A DNA stretch of 33,479 nt, taken from assembly GCA_001464575.1 (NCBI GenBank), contig LNFE01000205.1, positions 1 to 33,479 of the forward strand, read 5' to 3'. Shown here one piece after another: positions 23,869-32,265 of the stretch (positions are counted from its first letter, which is position 1; the number at the start of each line of letters is the position of its first letter). Below the pieces are notes generated by a model. That model saw only the letters and a list, made by a program, of their open reading frames with translations. It was not told where the DNA came from and did no database searches. The position numbers and the translations under genes were made by a program. Source of the stretch: Acidobacteria bacterium Ga0077553 (GTDB lineage: Bacteria; Acidobacteriota; Terriglobia; Bryobacterales; Bryobacteraceae).

Positions 23869-25410
23869 ATGATGGTAAATCGCCGACTGTTTTTGGCCCA
23901 ATCGGGCACGCTGATCTCGTCGCTCTATTCGCTCCGGACGCCGCTGTTCGCCGCGCCGAAGTTTTCGAAAGACCCCTTCACGCTCGGGGTAGCGTCTGGC
24001 GATCCCACCGCGTCTGGCGTCGTGCTGTGGACGCGCCTCGCCCCCGAACCCTTCGCCGAAGGCGGAGCCGGCGGCATGGAGAACGCGGCCGTCGAAGTCG
24101 AGTGGCGCATCGCCGAAAATGAACAGCTTTCAAAAGGCGTGAAAAAAGGCAAGTCTGTCGCGACGCCCAACCTCGGCCATTCCGTCCACATCGAAGTGGA
24201 AGGCCTCCGGCCGGACCGCTGGTATTGGTACCAGTTCAAAGCCGGCAACTATACGAGCCCCTTGGGACGGACCCGCACCATGCCTGCCGCCGGCGCCAAT
24301 GTCGCCAAGCTCAACTACGCCTTCGCCTCCTGCCAGCATTGGGAAGCCGGACTGTGGACCGCCTATGAACACATGGCCAAGGAAGAGCTCGATCTCGTCG
24401 TCCACCTCGGCGACTACATCTACGAAGGGCCCGAGCGGACCAACGGCGTGCGGAAGCATCAAGGGCCGGAGATCACGACCTTGAGCCACTACCGGAACCG
24501 CCATGCCCTCTACAAGAGCGACGCCGCGCTGCAGAAGGTGCATCAGATGTTCCCCTGGGTGGTGACCTGGGACGACCACGAGGTCGACAACAACTACGCC
24601 GGCGACATCCCCGAAGACAAGCAGACCCGGGCGCAGTTGCTCGAGCGGCGCGCGAGCGCCTACCAGGCTTACTACGAGCACATGCCGCTGCGCGCCGCGG
24701 CCCTGCCGAAGGGATCGGCGATGCAGTTGTACCGGACGGTGGACTTCGGGAATCTGGCCCGGTTCGCGGTCCTCGATACGCGCCAGTACCGGACGGACCA
24801 GCCATGCGGGGACGGAAACAAGTCGGGCTGTAAAGAGGCGTTTGATCCGAACGGAACCATCCTCGGCGCGGCGCAGCGGGATTGGTTGTTTGGCACGCTC
24901 GACAAGTCGGCAGCGCGATGGAACATCCTGGCCCAGCAGGTGCTCATGGCCAAGATCGATACCCGGCCGGGCGACGAGGAAGCGTACTCGATGGACCAGT
25001 GGAGCGGGTACGAGGCGGACCGGAAGAAGGTGCTCGATTACTTTGCCGAGCGGAAGCCGTCGAACCCGATTGTGATTACGGGCGACATCCATTCGAACTG
25101 GGTGGCGGACCTGAAGATGGACTGGAAGAACGAAAAGTCCGCGACGGTGGGTACGGAGTTCGTTGGGACGTCAATCAGCAGCGGCGGCGACGGCTCCGAC
25201 GAGCGCCCCACCACCCAGGCACAGTATCGCGAGAACCCGCACTTGAAGTGGTTCAACGGGCAGCGCGGTTACGTCAAGTGCTCGGTGACGCCCGCCGAGT
25301 ACCGGGCGGACTACCGGATTGTGCCCTTCGTGCTAAAGCCCGGCGCACCCATTGCCACACGGTCCAGTTGGACCGTCGAGAATGGGCGGCCGGGCGTGAA
25401 GAAGAGCTAG
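23869..25410 (+). CDS. phoD: PhoD-type alkaline phosphatase/phosphodiesterase, Tat-exported
   Basis: 513 aa, the usual size. The N-terminus MMVNRRLFLAQSG with a hydrophobic core ending LFAA is a twin-arginine signal. After an N-terminal beta domain (about 34-140, FTLGVASGDPTASGVVLWTRL), the metallophosphatase domain shows the metal and catalytic motifs: C155 (FASCQHW), D182 and Y185 (HLGDYIYEG), D235/H236 (TWDDHEVDNNY) and D405/H407 (ITGDIHSNW). PhoD releases phosphate from phosphodiesters such as teichoic-acid-like polymers or phospholipid products outside the cytoplasm, using iron and calcium. It is often induced by phosphate starvation, but no Pho box was identified. Its stop is 4 bases from the stop of the convergent Oar-like receptor. 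Confidence 0.92.
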   Translation: MMVNRRLFLAQSGTLISSLYSLRTPLFAAPKFSKDPFTLGVASGDPTASGVVLWTRLAPEPFAEGGAGGMENAAVEVEWRIAENEQLSKGVKKGKSVATPNLGHSVHIEVEGLRPDRWYWYQFKAGNYTSPLGRTRTMPAAGANVAKLNYAFASCQHWEAGLWTAYEHMAKEELDLVVHLGDYIYEGPERTNGVRKHQGPEITTLSHYRNRHALYKSDAALQKVHQMFPWVVTWDDHEVDNNYAGDIPEDKQTRAQLLERRASAYQAYYEHMPLRAAALPKGSAMQLYRTVDFGNLARFAVLDTRQYRTDQPCGDGNKSGCKEAFDPNGTILGAAQRDWLFGTLDKSAARWNILAQQVLMAKIDTRPGDEEAYSMDQWSGYEADRKKVLDYFAERKPSNPIVITGDIHSNWVADLKMDWKNEKSATVGTEFVGTSISSGGDGSDERPTTQAQYRENPHLKWFNGQRGYVKCSVTPAEYRADYRIVPFVLKPGAPIATRSSWTVENGRPGVKKS

Positions 25411-25414
25411 TTCG

Positions 25415-28400
25415 TTAGAACCGGAAACGGAGGGCAACCTGCATTGTGCGGGGCCCTCCGATCGTCGACGAGATCACGCCGGCAGTGCCCGGACCGGCGG
25501 CGGCCAGCGAGGAGGCAGGGTTGGTAAACGTTGCCTGGTTGAACGCGTTGTAGGTCTCCCAGCGGAATTCAAGCTGATAGGACTCGCGGATCTTCATCGT
25601 CTTGCCGAGCATGAAGTCGTACTGCACTTGCTTGGGTCCGCGGAGGGTGTTACGGCCGACGTCGCCCCAGGTGTCGAGGGAGTTGGTGAAGACCGAAGGA
25701 TCGAAGAAGCCGGTGAGGCGATCCTGAATACGGCCGGTGCGGCGGGCATCTTCGGCTGTTTTGCCGGGGACGTAGCTGGGACGGACGCGGCCGGGTTGGG
25801 CCCAGCGGGCGTTGGTGGTCGCGTTGCCGAGAGCGGTGAACGGGCTGCCGGACTGGAGGGTCATCAAGCCGCTGAGGGACCAGCCGCCAAAGAGCGCCCT
25901 GAAGCGGGTGGGCGTGGGCAAGTCGATGACGTAGACACCGGTGAAGCGATGGGTGCGGTCGAAGTCCGAGAGGCCGCGGTTGTTGGCGAGGTTGAAGCCG
26001 TCGTGCTCGATTACGGCGCCGTCGGAGGAGACGTTATCGAGGGACTTGGCCCAGGTGTAGGCGAAATTGCCGGTGACCCATTTGCCGAGGCGGCGGCGGA
26101 AGTTGGCCTGCATGGAGTGGTAGGTGGCCTGGCCCCAGTTGGAGCGTTGGCGGAAGCCGCCGGCGCGGTTGAGGCCGAGGAACTCCGGCTTGACGAAAAA
26201 GTCCGGGGAGATGAGGGCGCCGGTGGACGTAAAGATGTTATCGAAACCGTTGACCGGGGTGACGCGCGGGTCGACGGGCTGGGCCAGGTTGAGACGGGCC
26301 ATGAGACCGACGCCGCGGGAGCCGACGTAGCGGACATCGACAAGGCTGCCGGCCATGGGCTCGTATTGGAGGTTCAGGGTCCACTGCTGGACGTAGGGGG
26401 TGCGCAGGAAGGGGTCAACAAAGGTGTTGTTCTTGGCGCTGAAGGGGCTGGTGGCCGGGAATGCAGAGCCATCGAAGCGACGCCAGGAGGGGGCACCGGC
26501 GGCGTTGCGGGCGATAGTGACGTTGAAGGGAATCTGGAAAGGATTGACGTTGAGTTTGGGATAGGGGTCGGCCATGTCGGCGGGAGCGGGAACGTTCTGA
26601 TAGATGAAGAACGGGGCGGAGAGCTGGAGGTCTGTCTTGATGGCGCCGGAGGTGCGTTCGTAGAACATGCCATAGCCGGAGCGGACGACGAGCTTAGGGG
26701 TTAACTGCCACGCGAGGCCGATGCGGGGGGCGATGTTGTTCCAATCGGGCTTGATGGTAGAGGCCCAGGGCGCTTTGAAGACGCCGTCGAGACTGAAGGG
26801 CGTGCCGGGCTCGACGACGATGCCGAGGCGAAGCGGATCGAAGTTGGGCTGGAAGAAGGCGGAGTTGGGGTCGACGTAGAAGCCAGCTTGGGGCAGGCCG
26901 AGGGCGGCGGCGGTGGCGGCCGGATAGTAATTACCGATGCGACCCTGCGTATCGCTGGGGTTGCCGTAGTAATCGTAGCGGACGCCGAGATTGATGGTGA
27001 GGCCGGGGCGGATGCGCCAATCGTCCTGGAAGAACATGCTGAAGTCCTTCATCTTGAAGTGGCGCCGGGTATCGCCCTGGTCGAGGTCGGAGCCACCGCC
27101 GGCGGCGCCGTGCCCGGTGAAGAACAGGGCCCAGTTGCCGTAGTCGAGGTCACCGTTCGTGCGGGCCATATATTCGCCGGCGATGGTGGGCCGGCGGAAC
27201 TCGCCGCCGAACTGCATGGTGTGGCGGGCGCGGGTATAGCTGACGGTCTCCGAGATGTTGATCACCCGTTGGCGGTCAAAGAAGTCCCACGCGTTCCCAA
27301 TACCGGCAGTGGACCGCTGCGTGTTGATGTCGATGGTGGGCATGAGAGACGCCAAGCCGCCGATCGACGCTTCGAGCGGGTTGTAAATGCCGAGCGCGGA
27401 ATTTGTAATATCCCGGAATTTCGAGATGCGCGTATTGAACAACTCAAAGAAGCCGCCGCGGAACTCGGAGACCCACCGGGTGCCGAAAGTCTTCGTATGC
27501 TGCAGGCCCGCTGTGTAGGAGGGCGTGAGTCCAAACGTCGGCGACGGAGACGAGTTGGCCCAGCCAAAGGCCTCTTCGACATAGGAAGTGGACTTGATGT
27601 AATTCAGGCGGAGGCGATTGGCTGCAGAAAAGTTATGGTCGATTGAGCCAGAGCCGGCCCATGCGTTGAAGAACGTGGGGAAGGACTGCTGGAGAAGACC
27701 TTCGTTGCCGAAGCTGGCATTGCCGGAAAGCAACGGCATGGAAGGATCAAAGCTGGGGAGAAGGAACTGGCCATTGCGCTTCTGATTTAGGACATTGACG
27801 GCGACAGGATGGATGTCCTGCGCCGTCAATGTCCGCAGGCGCACGTTGCCCGGCGTGGTGCTCGTGAAGAACTTCGATTCCAGACCCGGGATCTGTTCGG
27901 CGGGGAAGGCGCGGATGGAAGTGAGAAAGTTATTGGCGAAGGCGGGGTTACCTGCGGCGCCGGACTGCAGCCATTGGTTGGCGACGCCGGCAATGGACTC
28001 GCGGGTGCGGGTGTCGCCGAGGCCAACCGGGACGCCAGTGGCGGCGATAGCGCGTTGGGCATAGCCGCTAATGAAATCGGTGCGCTGGACGGAGGCGAAG
28101 AAGAAGGTCTTATCCCGAATAATGCGGCCGCCGAGCGTGGCGCCGGTTTCATTGCGGCGGAACTTTGGGCGACCGGCGCCGGCGCGGTTCAGGAAGAACT
28201 CGTTGGCGTTGAACCGCTCATTTTGCAGAAAGTGGTAGCCGGAGCCGTGGAAGGAGTTGGTGCCGCCGCGGGTGATGAGGGAGACGTTGCCGCCGCCGTT
28301 GCGACCGGTGGAAGCGCTATACAGCGCAGTCTGCATTTCGACCATTTCGAGGGCGTCGAGGGGGACGCTAATGCTGTTGCCGAGGCCGCCGTTGGCGTTC

Positions 28401-29017
28401 ATCATATTGGTGGCGTCGAGGCCATTAATGGCCATGGAATTGTTGGTGGGGCGGGCGCCGTTCACGGAGGGGTTAAGGGACTGGGAGCCGTCGTCGGCTT
28501 GGCCTCCGGGGGCGGTGGCGAGGTTCATGCCGCGGCCTGTGCGATCTGGCAGGGGAGCGGCGACGCCGGCTTCGGCAACGAGGAGATGGGTGACGTTGCG
28601 CGAAGAGGTGGGCATGTTTTGGATCTGCTGGGCAGAGAGGGTGAAGGACTGGGTGGCGCGGTTGGTTTGGAGGAGGTCGGCGCCCTCGATGATCTTGACC
28701 TGTTCGGTAAGGCCACGGGTGCGGAGGGTGACTTTGATTTGCGCTGGGGTCCGTTCCGTGAGACGGACGGAGGCGGAGGACTCTTCAAAACCAGCGAACG
28801 CGGCGGTTAACTGGTAGGCCGCGCAAGGGACGGCGGAGAAATTGGCTGCACCCTCCGAGGAACTGGTGGCGGTCAGAACACGGCTGGTGGTTTGATCCCG
28901 TAGCCGGATGGAAGCATTGGCGATGCGGCCAGCGGAGGCGTCTTCGACGACCACCGTGAGCGAGCACTGAGCGAACAAGGGTAACGAGGAGAGGAGCAAG
29001 AGACCGATACGCTGCAT
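25415..29017 (-). CDS. Second Oar-like TonB-dependent receptor with carboxypeptidase-regulatory domain
   Basis: 1200 aa. The signal peptide is MQRIGLLLLSSLPLFAQ, followed by a regulatory-like beta-sandwich (residues about 20-97: SLTVVVEDASAGRIANASI), a plug-like region and a large barrel ending ALRFRF with terminal Phe. It shares the build of the receptor at 15185-18634 but little sequence in the first 150 residues: it lacks the GTVTD-like motif and has RNVTHLLVAEAGV in the plug. The substrate is unknown. The start is ATG 29017, with TAACCT 7 bases upstream and no Shine-Dalgarno sequence. It lies 72 bases downstream of the RidA genes on the same strand, with its own likely promoter, so partial cotranscription is possible. 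Confidence 0.88.
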   Translation of the reverse strand: MQRIGLLLLSSLPLFAQCSLTVVVEDASAGRIANASIRLRDQTTSRVLTATSSSEGAANFSAVPCAAYQLTAAFAGFEESSASVRLTERTPAQIKVTLRTRGLTEQVKIIEGADLLQTNRATQSFTLSAQQIQNMPTSSRNVTHLLVAEAGVAAPLPDRTGRGMNLATAPGGQADDGSQSLNPSVNGARPTNNSMAINGLDATNMMNANGGLGNSISVPLDALEMVEMQTALYSASTGRNGGGNVSLITRGGTNSFHGSGYHFLQNERFNANEFFLNRAGAGRPKFRRNETGATLGGRIIRDKTFFFASVQRTDFISGYAQRAIAATGVPVGLGDTRTRESIAGVANQWLQSGAAGNPAFANNFLTSIRAFPAEQIPGLESKFFTSTTPGNVRLRTLTAQDIHPVAVNVLNQKRNGQFLLPSFDPSMPLLSGNASFGNEGLLQQSFPTFFNAWAGSGSIDHNFSAANRLRLNYIKSTSYVEEAFGWANSSPSPTFGLTPSYTAGLQHTKTFGTRWVSEFRGGFFELFNTRISKFRDITNSALGIYNPLEASIGGLASLMPTIDINTQRSTAGIGNAWDFFDRQRVINISETVSYTRARHTMQFGGEFRRPTIAGEYMARTNGDLDYGNWALFFTGHGAAGGGSDLDQGDTRRHFKMKDFSMFFQDDWRIRPGLTINLGVRYDYYGNPSDTQGRIGNYYPAATAAALGLPQAGFYVDPNSAFFQPNFDPLRLGIVVEPGTPFSLDGVFKAPWASTIKPDWNNIAPRIGLAWQLTPKLVVRSGYGMFYERTSGAIKTDLQLSAPFFIYQNVPAPADMADPYPKLNVNPFQIPFNVTIARNAAGAPSWRRFDGSAFPATSPFSAKNNTFVDPFLRTPYVQQWTLNLQYEPMAGSLVDVRYVGSRGVGLMARLNLAQPVDPRVTPVNGFDNIFTSTGALISPDFFVKPEFLGLNRAGGFRQRSNWGQATYHSMQANFRRRLGKWVTGNFAYTWAKSLDNVSSDGAVIEHDGFNLANNRGLSDFDRTHRFTGVYVIDLPTPTRFRALFGGWSLSGLMTLQSGSPFTALGNATTNARWAQPGRVRPSYVPGKTAEDARRTGRIQDRLTGFFDPSVFTNSLDTWGDVGRNTLRGPKQVQYDFMLGKTMKIRESYQLEFRWETYNAFNQATFTNPASSLAAAGPGTAGVISSTIGGPRTMQVALRFRF

Positions 29018-29024
29018 GAAAGGC

Positions 29025-29030
29025 AGGTTA
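29025..29030 (-). promoter_or_regulatory. -10 element (TAACCT) for the second Oar-like receptor
   Basis: TAACCT on the minus strand ends 7 bases before ATG 29017. The same hexamer serves in the better-formed promoter at 32482-32510. No -35 element is visible here. Confidence 0.35.
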
Positions 29031-29089
29031 CGGCGTGGTTCTTAACAGGCGATGAATTTCTGGTCGCTATTCTGCTAATGACGGAGAAT

Positions 29090-29476
29090 TCACGGAACTA
29101 CAACAGCAATGGCTTGGATTTCAACCAAGGCTCCGTAGTGGAGCTCGGTGACAGGAACGACGGCACGGGCGGGGGGTACGGGGACGGCGGTCAGAAAGGA
29201 GTGATAAGCCGCGTTGACGGCGGGCCAGTGTTCCATGCCGGCGACGTAGATGGTGACCTGGACGAGATGGGTGAGGTCGGCGTCGGCGGCATGCAGCAGG
29301 TGTTGGAGGTTCGAGAGCACCTGATTGGTTTGTTCGACGATGCCGCCGGGGACGAGGCGACCGTGGAGGTCGAGAGGGAGTTGGCCCGAGAGAAAGAGGA
29401 GGTTGCCGGCGCGGACGGCTGGGGAGTAGAAGCCGCCCGGAGCCGGGACGAAAGGGGAGGAGACCGGGGTCTGCAT
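29090..29476 (-). CDS. RidA/YjgF/UK114 family protein
   Basis: 128 aa, the full length of the family. The opening PGGFYSPAVRAGNLLFLSGQLP and the closing PPARAVVPVTELHYGALVEIQAIAV are typical. The active-site arginine R104 and glutamate E119 line up with the pair needed for enamine/imine hydrolysis in RidA, so deaminase activity is likely kept. No signal peptide, so cytoplasmic. It begins 6 bases after the stop of the exported RidA gene, making an operon of two unequal RidA copies behind a sugar-isomerase-like gene. Confidence 0.9.
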   Translation of the reverse strand: MQTPVSSPFVPAPGGFYSPAVRAGNLLFLSGQLPLDLHGRLVPGGIVEQTNQVLSNLQHLLHAADADLTHLVQVTIYVAGMEHWPAVNAAYHSFLTAVPVPPARAVVPVTELHYGALVEIQAIAVVVP

Positions 29477-29482
29477 GGGGAA

Positions 29483-29923
29483 TCAGGCTTCGGCCATCAC
29501 TTCGATTTCCACCAGGCAGCCGAACGGAATGGCGGCGACGGCTACGGTGGTGCGGGCCGGGGGGTTGTCGCCGAAGCGGCCGCGGAAGGTTTCGTTCATG
29601 GGGCCGTAGTTATTGATGTCGGAGAGGTAGACATTGCACTTGACGGCCTTTTCCATGGAAGAGCCGACGTGCTTGAGGTTGGCTTCAATGGAATCGAGAA
29701 CGTATTTGGTTTGTTCCTGAATGGTGCCGCCGTCGATCTTGCCGGTGCCGGAGACGAAGACGAAGCCGTTGCAGGTGACGGCGGGGGAATAGAGGGGGGC
29801 TTTGCCGTCGGTCGGCCGGCCGTCTTTGAAGTGCGACTTTTTGCCTTTGGGTTGCTTGGGGGCCGCGGCGGCGGGTACGGCAAGCGCGGCGGCGGCGAGG
29901 AGGGTGCGTCGGGAGTTAGGCAT
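29483..29923 (-). CDS. Exported RidA-family protein
   Basis: 146 aa from ATG 29923, which has GGGGA 6 bases upstream. A GTG at 29935 is less likely. It starts with the twin-arginine signal NSRRTLLAAAALAVPAAAA and then carries a RidA domain (LYSPAVTCNGFVFVSGTGKI, NPPARTTVAVAAIPFGCLVEIEVMA) with the conserved Arg and Glu. RidA proteins are almost always cytoplasmic, so a Tat-exported one is unusual. It might act on reactive imines or enamines made in the periplasm by the neighbouring isomerase-like protein, which is also probably exported; this is inference. It is second in the operon, 28 bases after the isomerase-like gene. Confidence 0.85.
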   Translation of the reverse strand: MPNSRRTLLAAAALAVPAAAAPKQPKGKKSHFKDGRPTDGKAPLYSPAVTCNGFVFVSGTGKIDGGTIQEQTKYVLDSIEANLKHVGSSMEKAVKCNVYLSDINNYGPMNETFRGRFGDNPPARTTVAVAAIPFGCLVEIEVMAEA

Positions 29924-29951
29924 GGGAATCCCCACATCCTACCAATCGGGA

Positions 29952-30827
29952 CTAGATGCCGGCTTGGGCGAAGAGAGCTTCCGACTTCGCCTTGATGGAT
30001 TTGGCGAGGGTGAAGGGATCTGCCTGTTGGAATTGGGGCCAGAAGAGTTCGACGGTGATGGGGCCGGTGTAGCCGCGGTCGACGAGTTTGCGGAGGATCT
30101 TCGAGAGCGGGGCCACCCCGTCGCCGGGCGCGACGCGGGACTGGAGATCGAGGAGCTCGCGGGGCATGTCGGGGGTGTCGTTGAGGTGGGCGTGGAGGAT
30201 TTCGTGGGGGCGGATGGAATCCATGTCTTCGAGGCGGCTGGGGCCGGACCAAAAGTGGTAGCAGTCGAAGACGATGCCAAAGTTGGGGTGGGCGGCTTCG
30301 CGACGGAGGCGGAGGGCGGTGGGGAGGGACGCGAGAAAGGTGGAGCTGCGGACGAATTCGGCGCCGACTTTGAGGCGGAACTGGCGGGCGACTTCGGCGA
30401 CGCGGCGGATGTTGTCGAGGCTTTTGGCGTAGTCATCGAGGGCGAACTTTGCGGTGGTGACGCAGGGGGAGTACACGATGGGAGCACCTAGGGCAGCGAA
30501 CTGTTCGCAGCGTTTCTTGAAGGCGTCAAGGTTGGCGTCGAAGGCGGGGTTGGGGTCCCAGAGGTTCATGACGCCGACGGCGCCGCAGACGATGGTGAGG
30601 CCGTTGTCGGAGAGGATGCGTTTGGCGCTGGCCAGGGTTTCGGTTTTGAGGAATTCGTCGAGCAGCGGGGCGACCGGCTCGACGTGTTGGATGCCGGCTT
30701 TGGCCCAGCCTTCGAGGGATTGGCGGTAGCCGGCGCCGACGGACGTGAATTGGTGCATGCCAAGAGTCATTGTGGGAGGGGCTGCGAGCGCGAGGGGCGT
30801 TTGGAGAACGGTACGGCGGGGCAGCAT
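29952..30827 (-). CDS. Sugar phosphate isomerase/epimerase-like TIM-barrel protein, probably exported
   Basis: 291 aa. The N-terminus MLPRRTVLQTPLALAAPP is a short twin-arginine-like signal. The body is an AP-endonuclease-2/xylose-isomerase-like TIM barrel (GMHQFTSVGAGYRQSLEGWA, then GIQHVEP). Metal-type residues expected for the family are E157 (VGAEF), D188 and H191 (FDCYHFW), H214 (HAHLND) and E260 (TVELFWP), consistent with a divalent-metal isomerase of sugars or hydroxypyruvate-like acids. The substrate is unknown. It leads a three-gene operon with two RidA proteins. A TATCGT box ends 7 bases before its ATG and no Shine-Dalgarno sequence is seen. Confidence 0.88.
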   Translation of the reverse strand: MLPRRTVLQTPLALAAPPTMTLGMHQFTSVGAGYRQSLEGWAKAGIQHVEPVAPLLDEFLKTETLASAKRILSDNGLTIVCGAVGVMNLWDPNPAFDANLDAFKKRCEQFAALGAPIVYSPCVTTAKFALDDYAKSLDNIRRVAEVARQFRLKVGAEFVRSSTFLASLPTALRLRREAAHPNFGIVFDCYHFWSGPSRLEDMDSIRPHEILHAHLNDTPDMPRELLDLQSRVAPGDGVAPLSKILRKLVDRGYTGPITVELFWPQFQQADPFTLAKSIKAKSEALFAQAGI

Positions 30828-30834
30828 GAGGCTT

Positions 30835-30840
30835 ACGATA
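30835..30840 (-). promoter_or_regulatory. -10 element (TATCGT) for the isomerase/RidA operon
   Basis: TATCGT on the minus strand ends 7 bases before ATG 30827. TTGTTC lies 18 bases upstream as a weak -35. A leaderless or very short leader is likely. Confidence 0.35.
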
Positions 30841-30879
30841 CGACGAGGGATTGTTGGAGAACAAGTGTGGCGGGCGGCG

Positions 30880-31297
30880 CTACGGTTGTCTTTTGAGGAC
30901 GGCCTGAAGCCAGGAGATGGCGATGGCGTCTTGATTGCGGATCATCGGCCGCTTTTCGGCGAGGAGCGCGGCGGCGGAGGGCATCGGGACGTTAAAGCTT
31001 GGTTCGATTTCGAAGAGAATCGCCGAGGGCAGCAGATCGAGATGCGTGTGGTTGTCCGCGATCATCCCAAAGACGTCCAGCCCGCCCAACTTGGTGGCGA
31101 GCAACTGAGGGGCGGGACCGATAGCGCGCGTCCATGGCATTGTGGGCGGAGAGCAGACGTTCGACGTTTCCTTGAGAGCGGTCATGGACAATGTCGAAAT
31201 CGAACGCGACAGCGGGCGCACCGGCAAACTTGACTGAATGATGCAGCAGGGTCGGTAGCGCGCCCCCGACGTTCAGGCACACTTGAGGCCTACGCAT
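30880..31297 (-). pseudogene. Degenerate nucleotidyltransferase-like gene (toxin-like family)
   Basis: The first frame from ATG 31297 gives LPTLLHHSVKF, then AGAPAVAFDFDIVHDRSQGN and VERLLSAHNAMDARYR. After a frameshift at about 31115-31125 the protein continues in another frame as GPAPQLLATKLGGLDVFGMI, LPSAILFEIE, MPSAAALLAEKRP and AISWLQAVLKRQP to a stop at 30880. The order of motifs matches small nucleotidyltransferase-like proteins that end with a 'LDLxxLIxxK, KD, LxxLLxxR' tail. The core GG segment of the fold (VVGGxAAxxHG, normally between VKF and GAP) is missing by an in-frame deletion of about ten residues, so it is probably inactive as well as broken. Such proteins are often paired with a small partner gene, found here at 31305-31472. 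Confidence 0.6.
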
Positions 31298-31304
31298 TCC
31301 GAAC

Positions 31305-31472
31305 TTAGGCTTCGGCGGCCTGGCGGAGTTCGGTTAACTCCCGCGCGGAATTGTCGTTCCTTTCGAGCCGCTCGATCGGCGAAAGGGAGAGGAACCAGTT
31401 GAGCAGAGTGACATCGATTTGGTTTGGGACACTGTCGGGCGGGGCCGTCTCCATTGCCTCCTGGTACGCCAC
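31305..31472 (-). CDS. Small partner of the nucleotidyltransferase-like gene (antitoxin-like)
   Basis: A coherent frame reading METAPPDSVPNQIDVTLLNW, FLSLSPIERLERNDNSA, RELTELRQAAEA ends 7 bases before the ATG of the nucleotidyltransferase-like pseudogene. The 'IDV-LL-WF-L-P-ERL' pattern is typical of the short helical partner encoded upstream of such nucleotidyltransferases. The start is uncertain: GTG 31472 gives 55 aa, and ATG 31454 gives 49 aa with AGGAGG only 2 bases before it. It is probably a leftover of a two-gene module, since its partner is broken. Confidence 0.55.
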   Translation of the reverse strand: MAYQEAMETAPPDSVPNQIDVTLLNWFLSLSPIERLERNDNSARELTELRQAAEA

Positions 31473-31623
31473 ATTGCCGAAGTCAGGTGACGCACAGTTG
31501 GTTCGTTTTTGACTGGTTTGCGACGCGCCGGCGGCTCAGGCGGCCAGATCCGGCTTTGGTTTGGGGTAGCGTTTGCGTAATTCCGTGACGTCGTAGTGCG
31601 GGGCGCATTTCTCCAGAAGTCGT

Positions 31624-32265
31624 TCATCGTAAAGGAGATGAACCACAAAGGAGCATCTCTTCGACGACATATTGCGGTGGATCGGGGTCGATGAGAACTT
31701 CCGAGTCCGCACTAATATCGACCGGTTCCGGCGGCAGCATCGGGAATGACTTCTTCATCCGTTCCAGGAGTTGAACAAACTTGTTCCAGGCGGCGAGGTG
31801 AGCCCGCTTCTTGCGTTCGAGAAAGCGAAAGACCTTGTCATTGTTCGCGGCTCGCTGGATGGCATGGTGGCTATGCTGCGCGTCGGGCAGGTCGGGAAAT
31901 TCCCGGAGCACATTGTCGTGCTCGATCTGGAGCTGCAGCGTTTCCAGGTTTTCGTAGCGCTCCAGTTGAAACTGTTCGGCGGTGATGTGCCGGACGATGC
32001 CGTGTTCGACTTCCGAGTCCGGGCGATATTGGCGCAGGTTGGCTTGATGGAGCCGGACATAGGCTTTACGGTCCTCCGTCGATAGGAGTGTGGCGAACGC
32101 TGGCAACTCTTCGTCGTGGACGTCGACGAATTTGCCGACGGTGATGGCGTTCATGGAGCTGCGATGCTTGCCTTCGATGGTGACGGGGCCTTTGCTTTTG
32201 GCTCCGTTGCGGCGAGCGGTTTCGGCGCGTTGCTGCTTCTGTTCTTCGGTCAAGATTTTCTTCAT
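31624..32265 (-). CDS. Acidobacterial paralogous-family protein, C-terminus frameshifted
   Basis: 213 aa from ATG 32265, with GGAG 9 bases upstream. The N-terminus (RRNGAKSKGPVTIEGKHRSS, then MNAITVGKF) carries the signature of a family of small proteins found in many copies in acidobacterial genomes, usually 'SxGPxTxxGKxxSxxNAxxHG'. The rest is long charged helices (LERYENLETLQLQIEHDNVL), consistent with a coiled, possibly DNA-associated protein; the function is unknown. The frame ends at 31624, but another frame continues sensibly from about 31645 to TGA at 31536 (DERLLEKCAPHYDVTELRK, then YPKPKPDLAA). So a frameshift at about 31640-31655 has probably cut off the natural C-terminus of about 35 residues. 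Confidence 0.65.
   Translation of the reverse strand: MKKILTEEQKQQRAETARRNGAKSKGPVTIEGKHRSSMNAITVGKFVDVHDEELPAFATLLSTEDRKAYVRLHQANLRQYRPDSEVEHGIVRHITAEQFQLERYENLETLQLQIEHDNVLREFPDLPDAQHSHHAIQRAANNDKVFRFLERKKRAHLAAWNKFVQLLERMKKSFPMLPPEPVDISADSEVLIDPDPPQYVVEEMLLCGSSPLR

Noticed and set aside
27809..28810. A 333-codon + frame (and another at 25628-26704) opposite the second Oar-like receptor
   Set aside because: Gly/Val/Ala/Glu-rich shadow without a ribosome site or domain.
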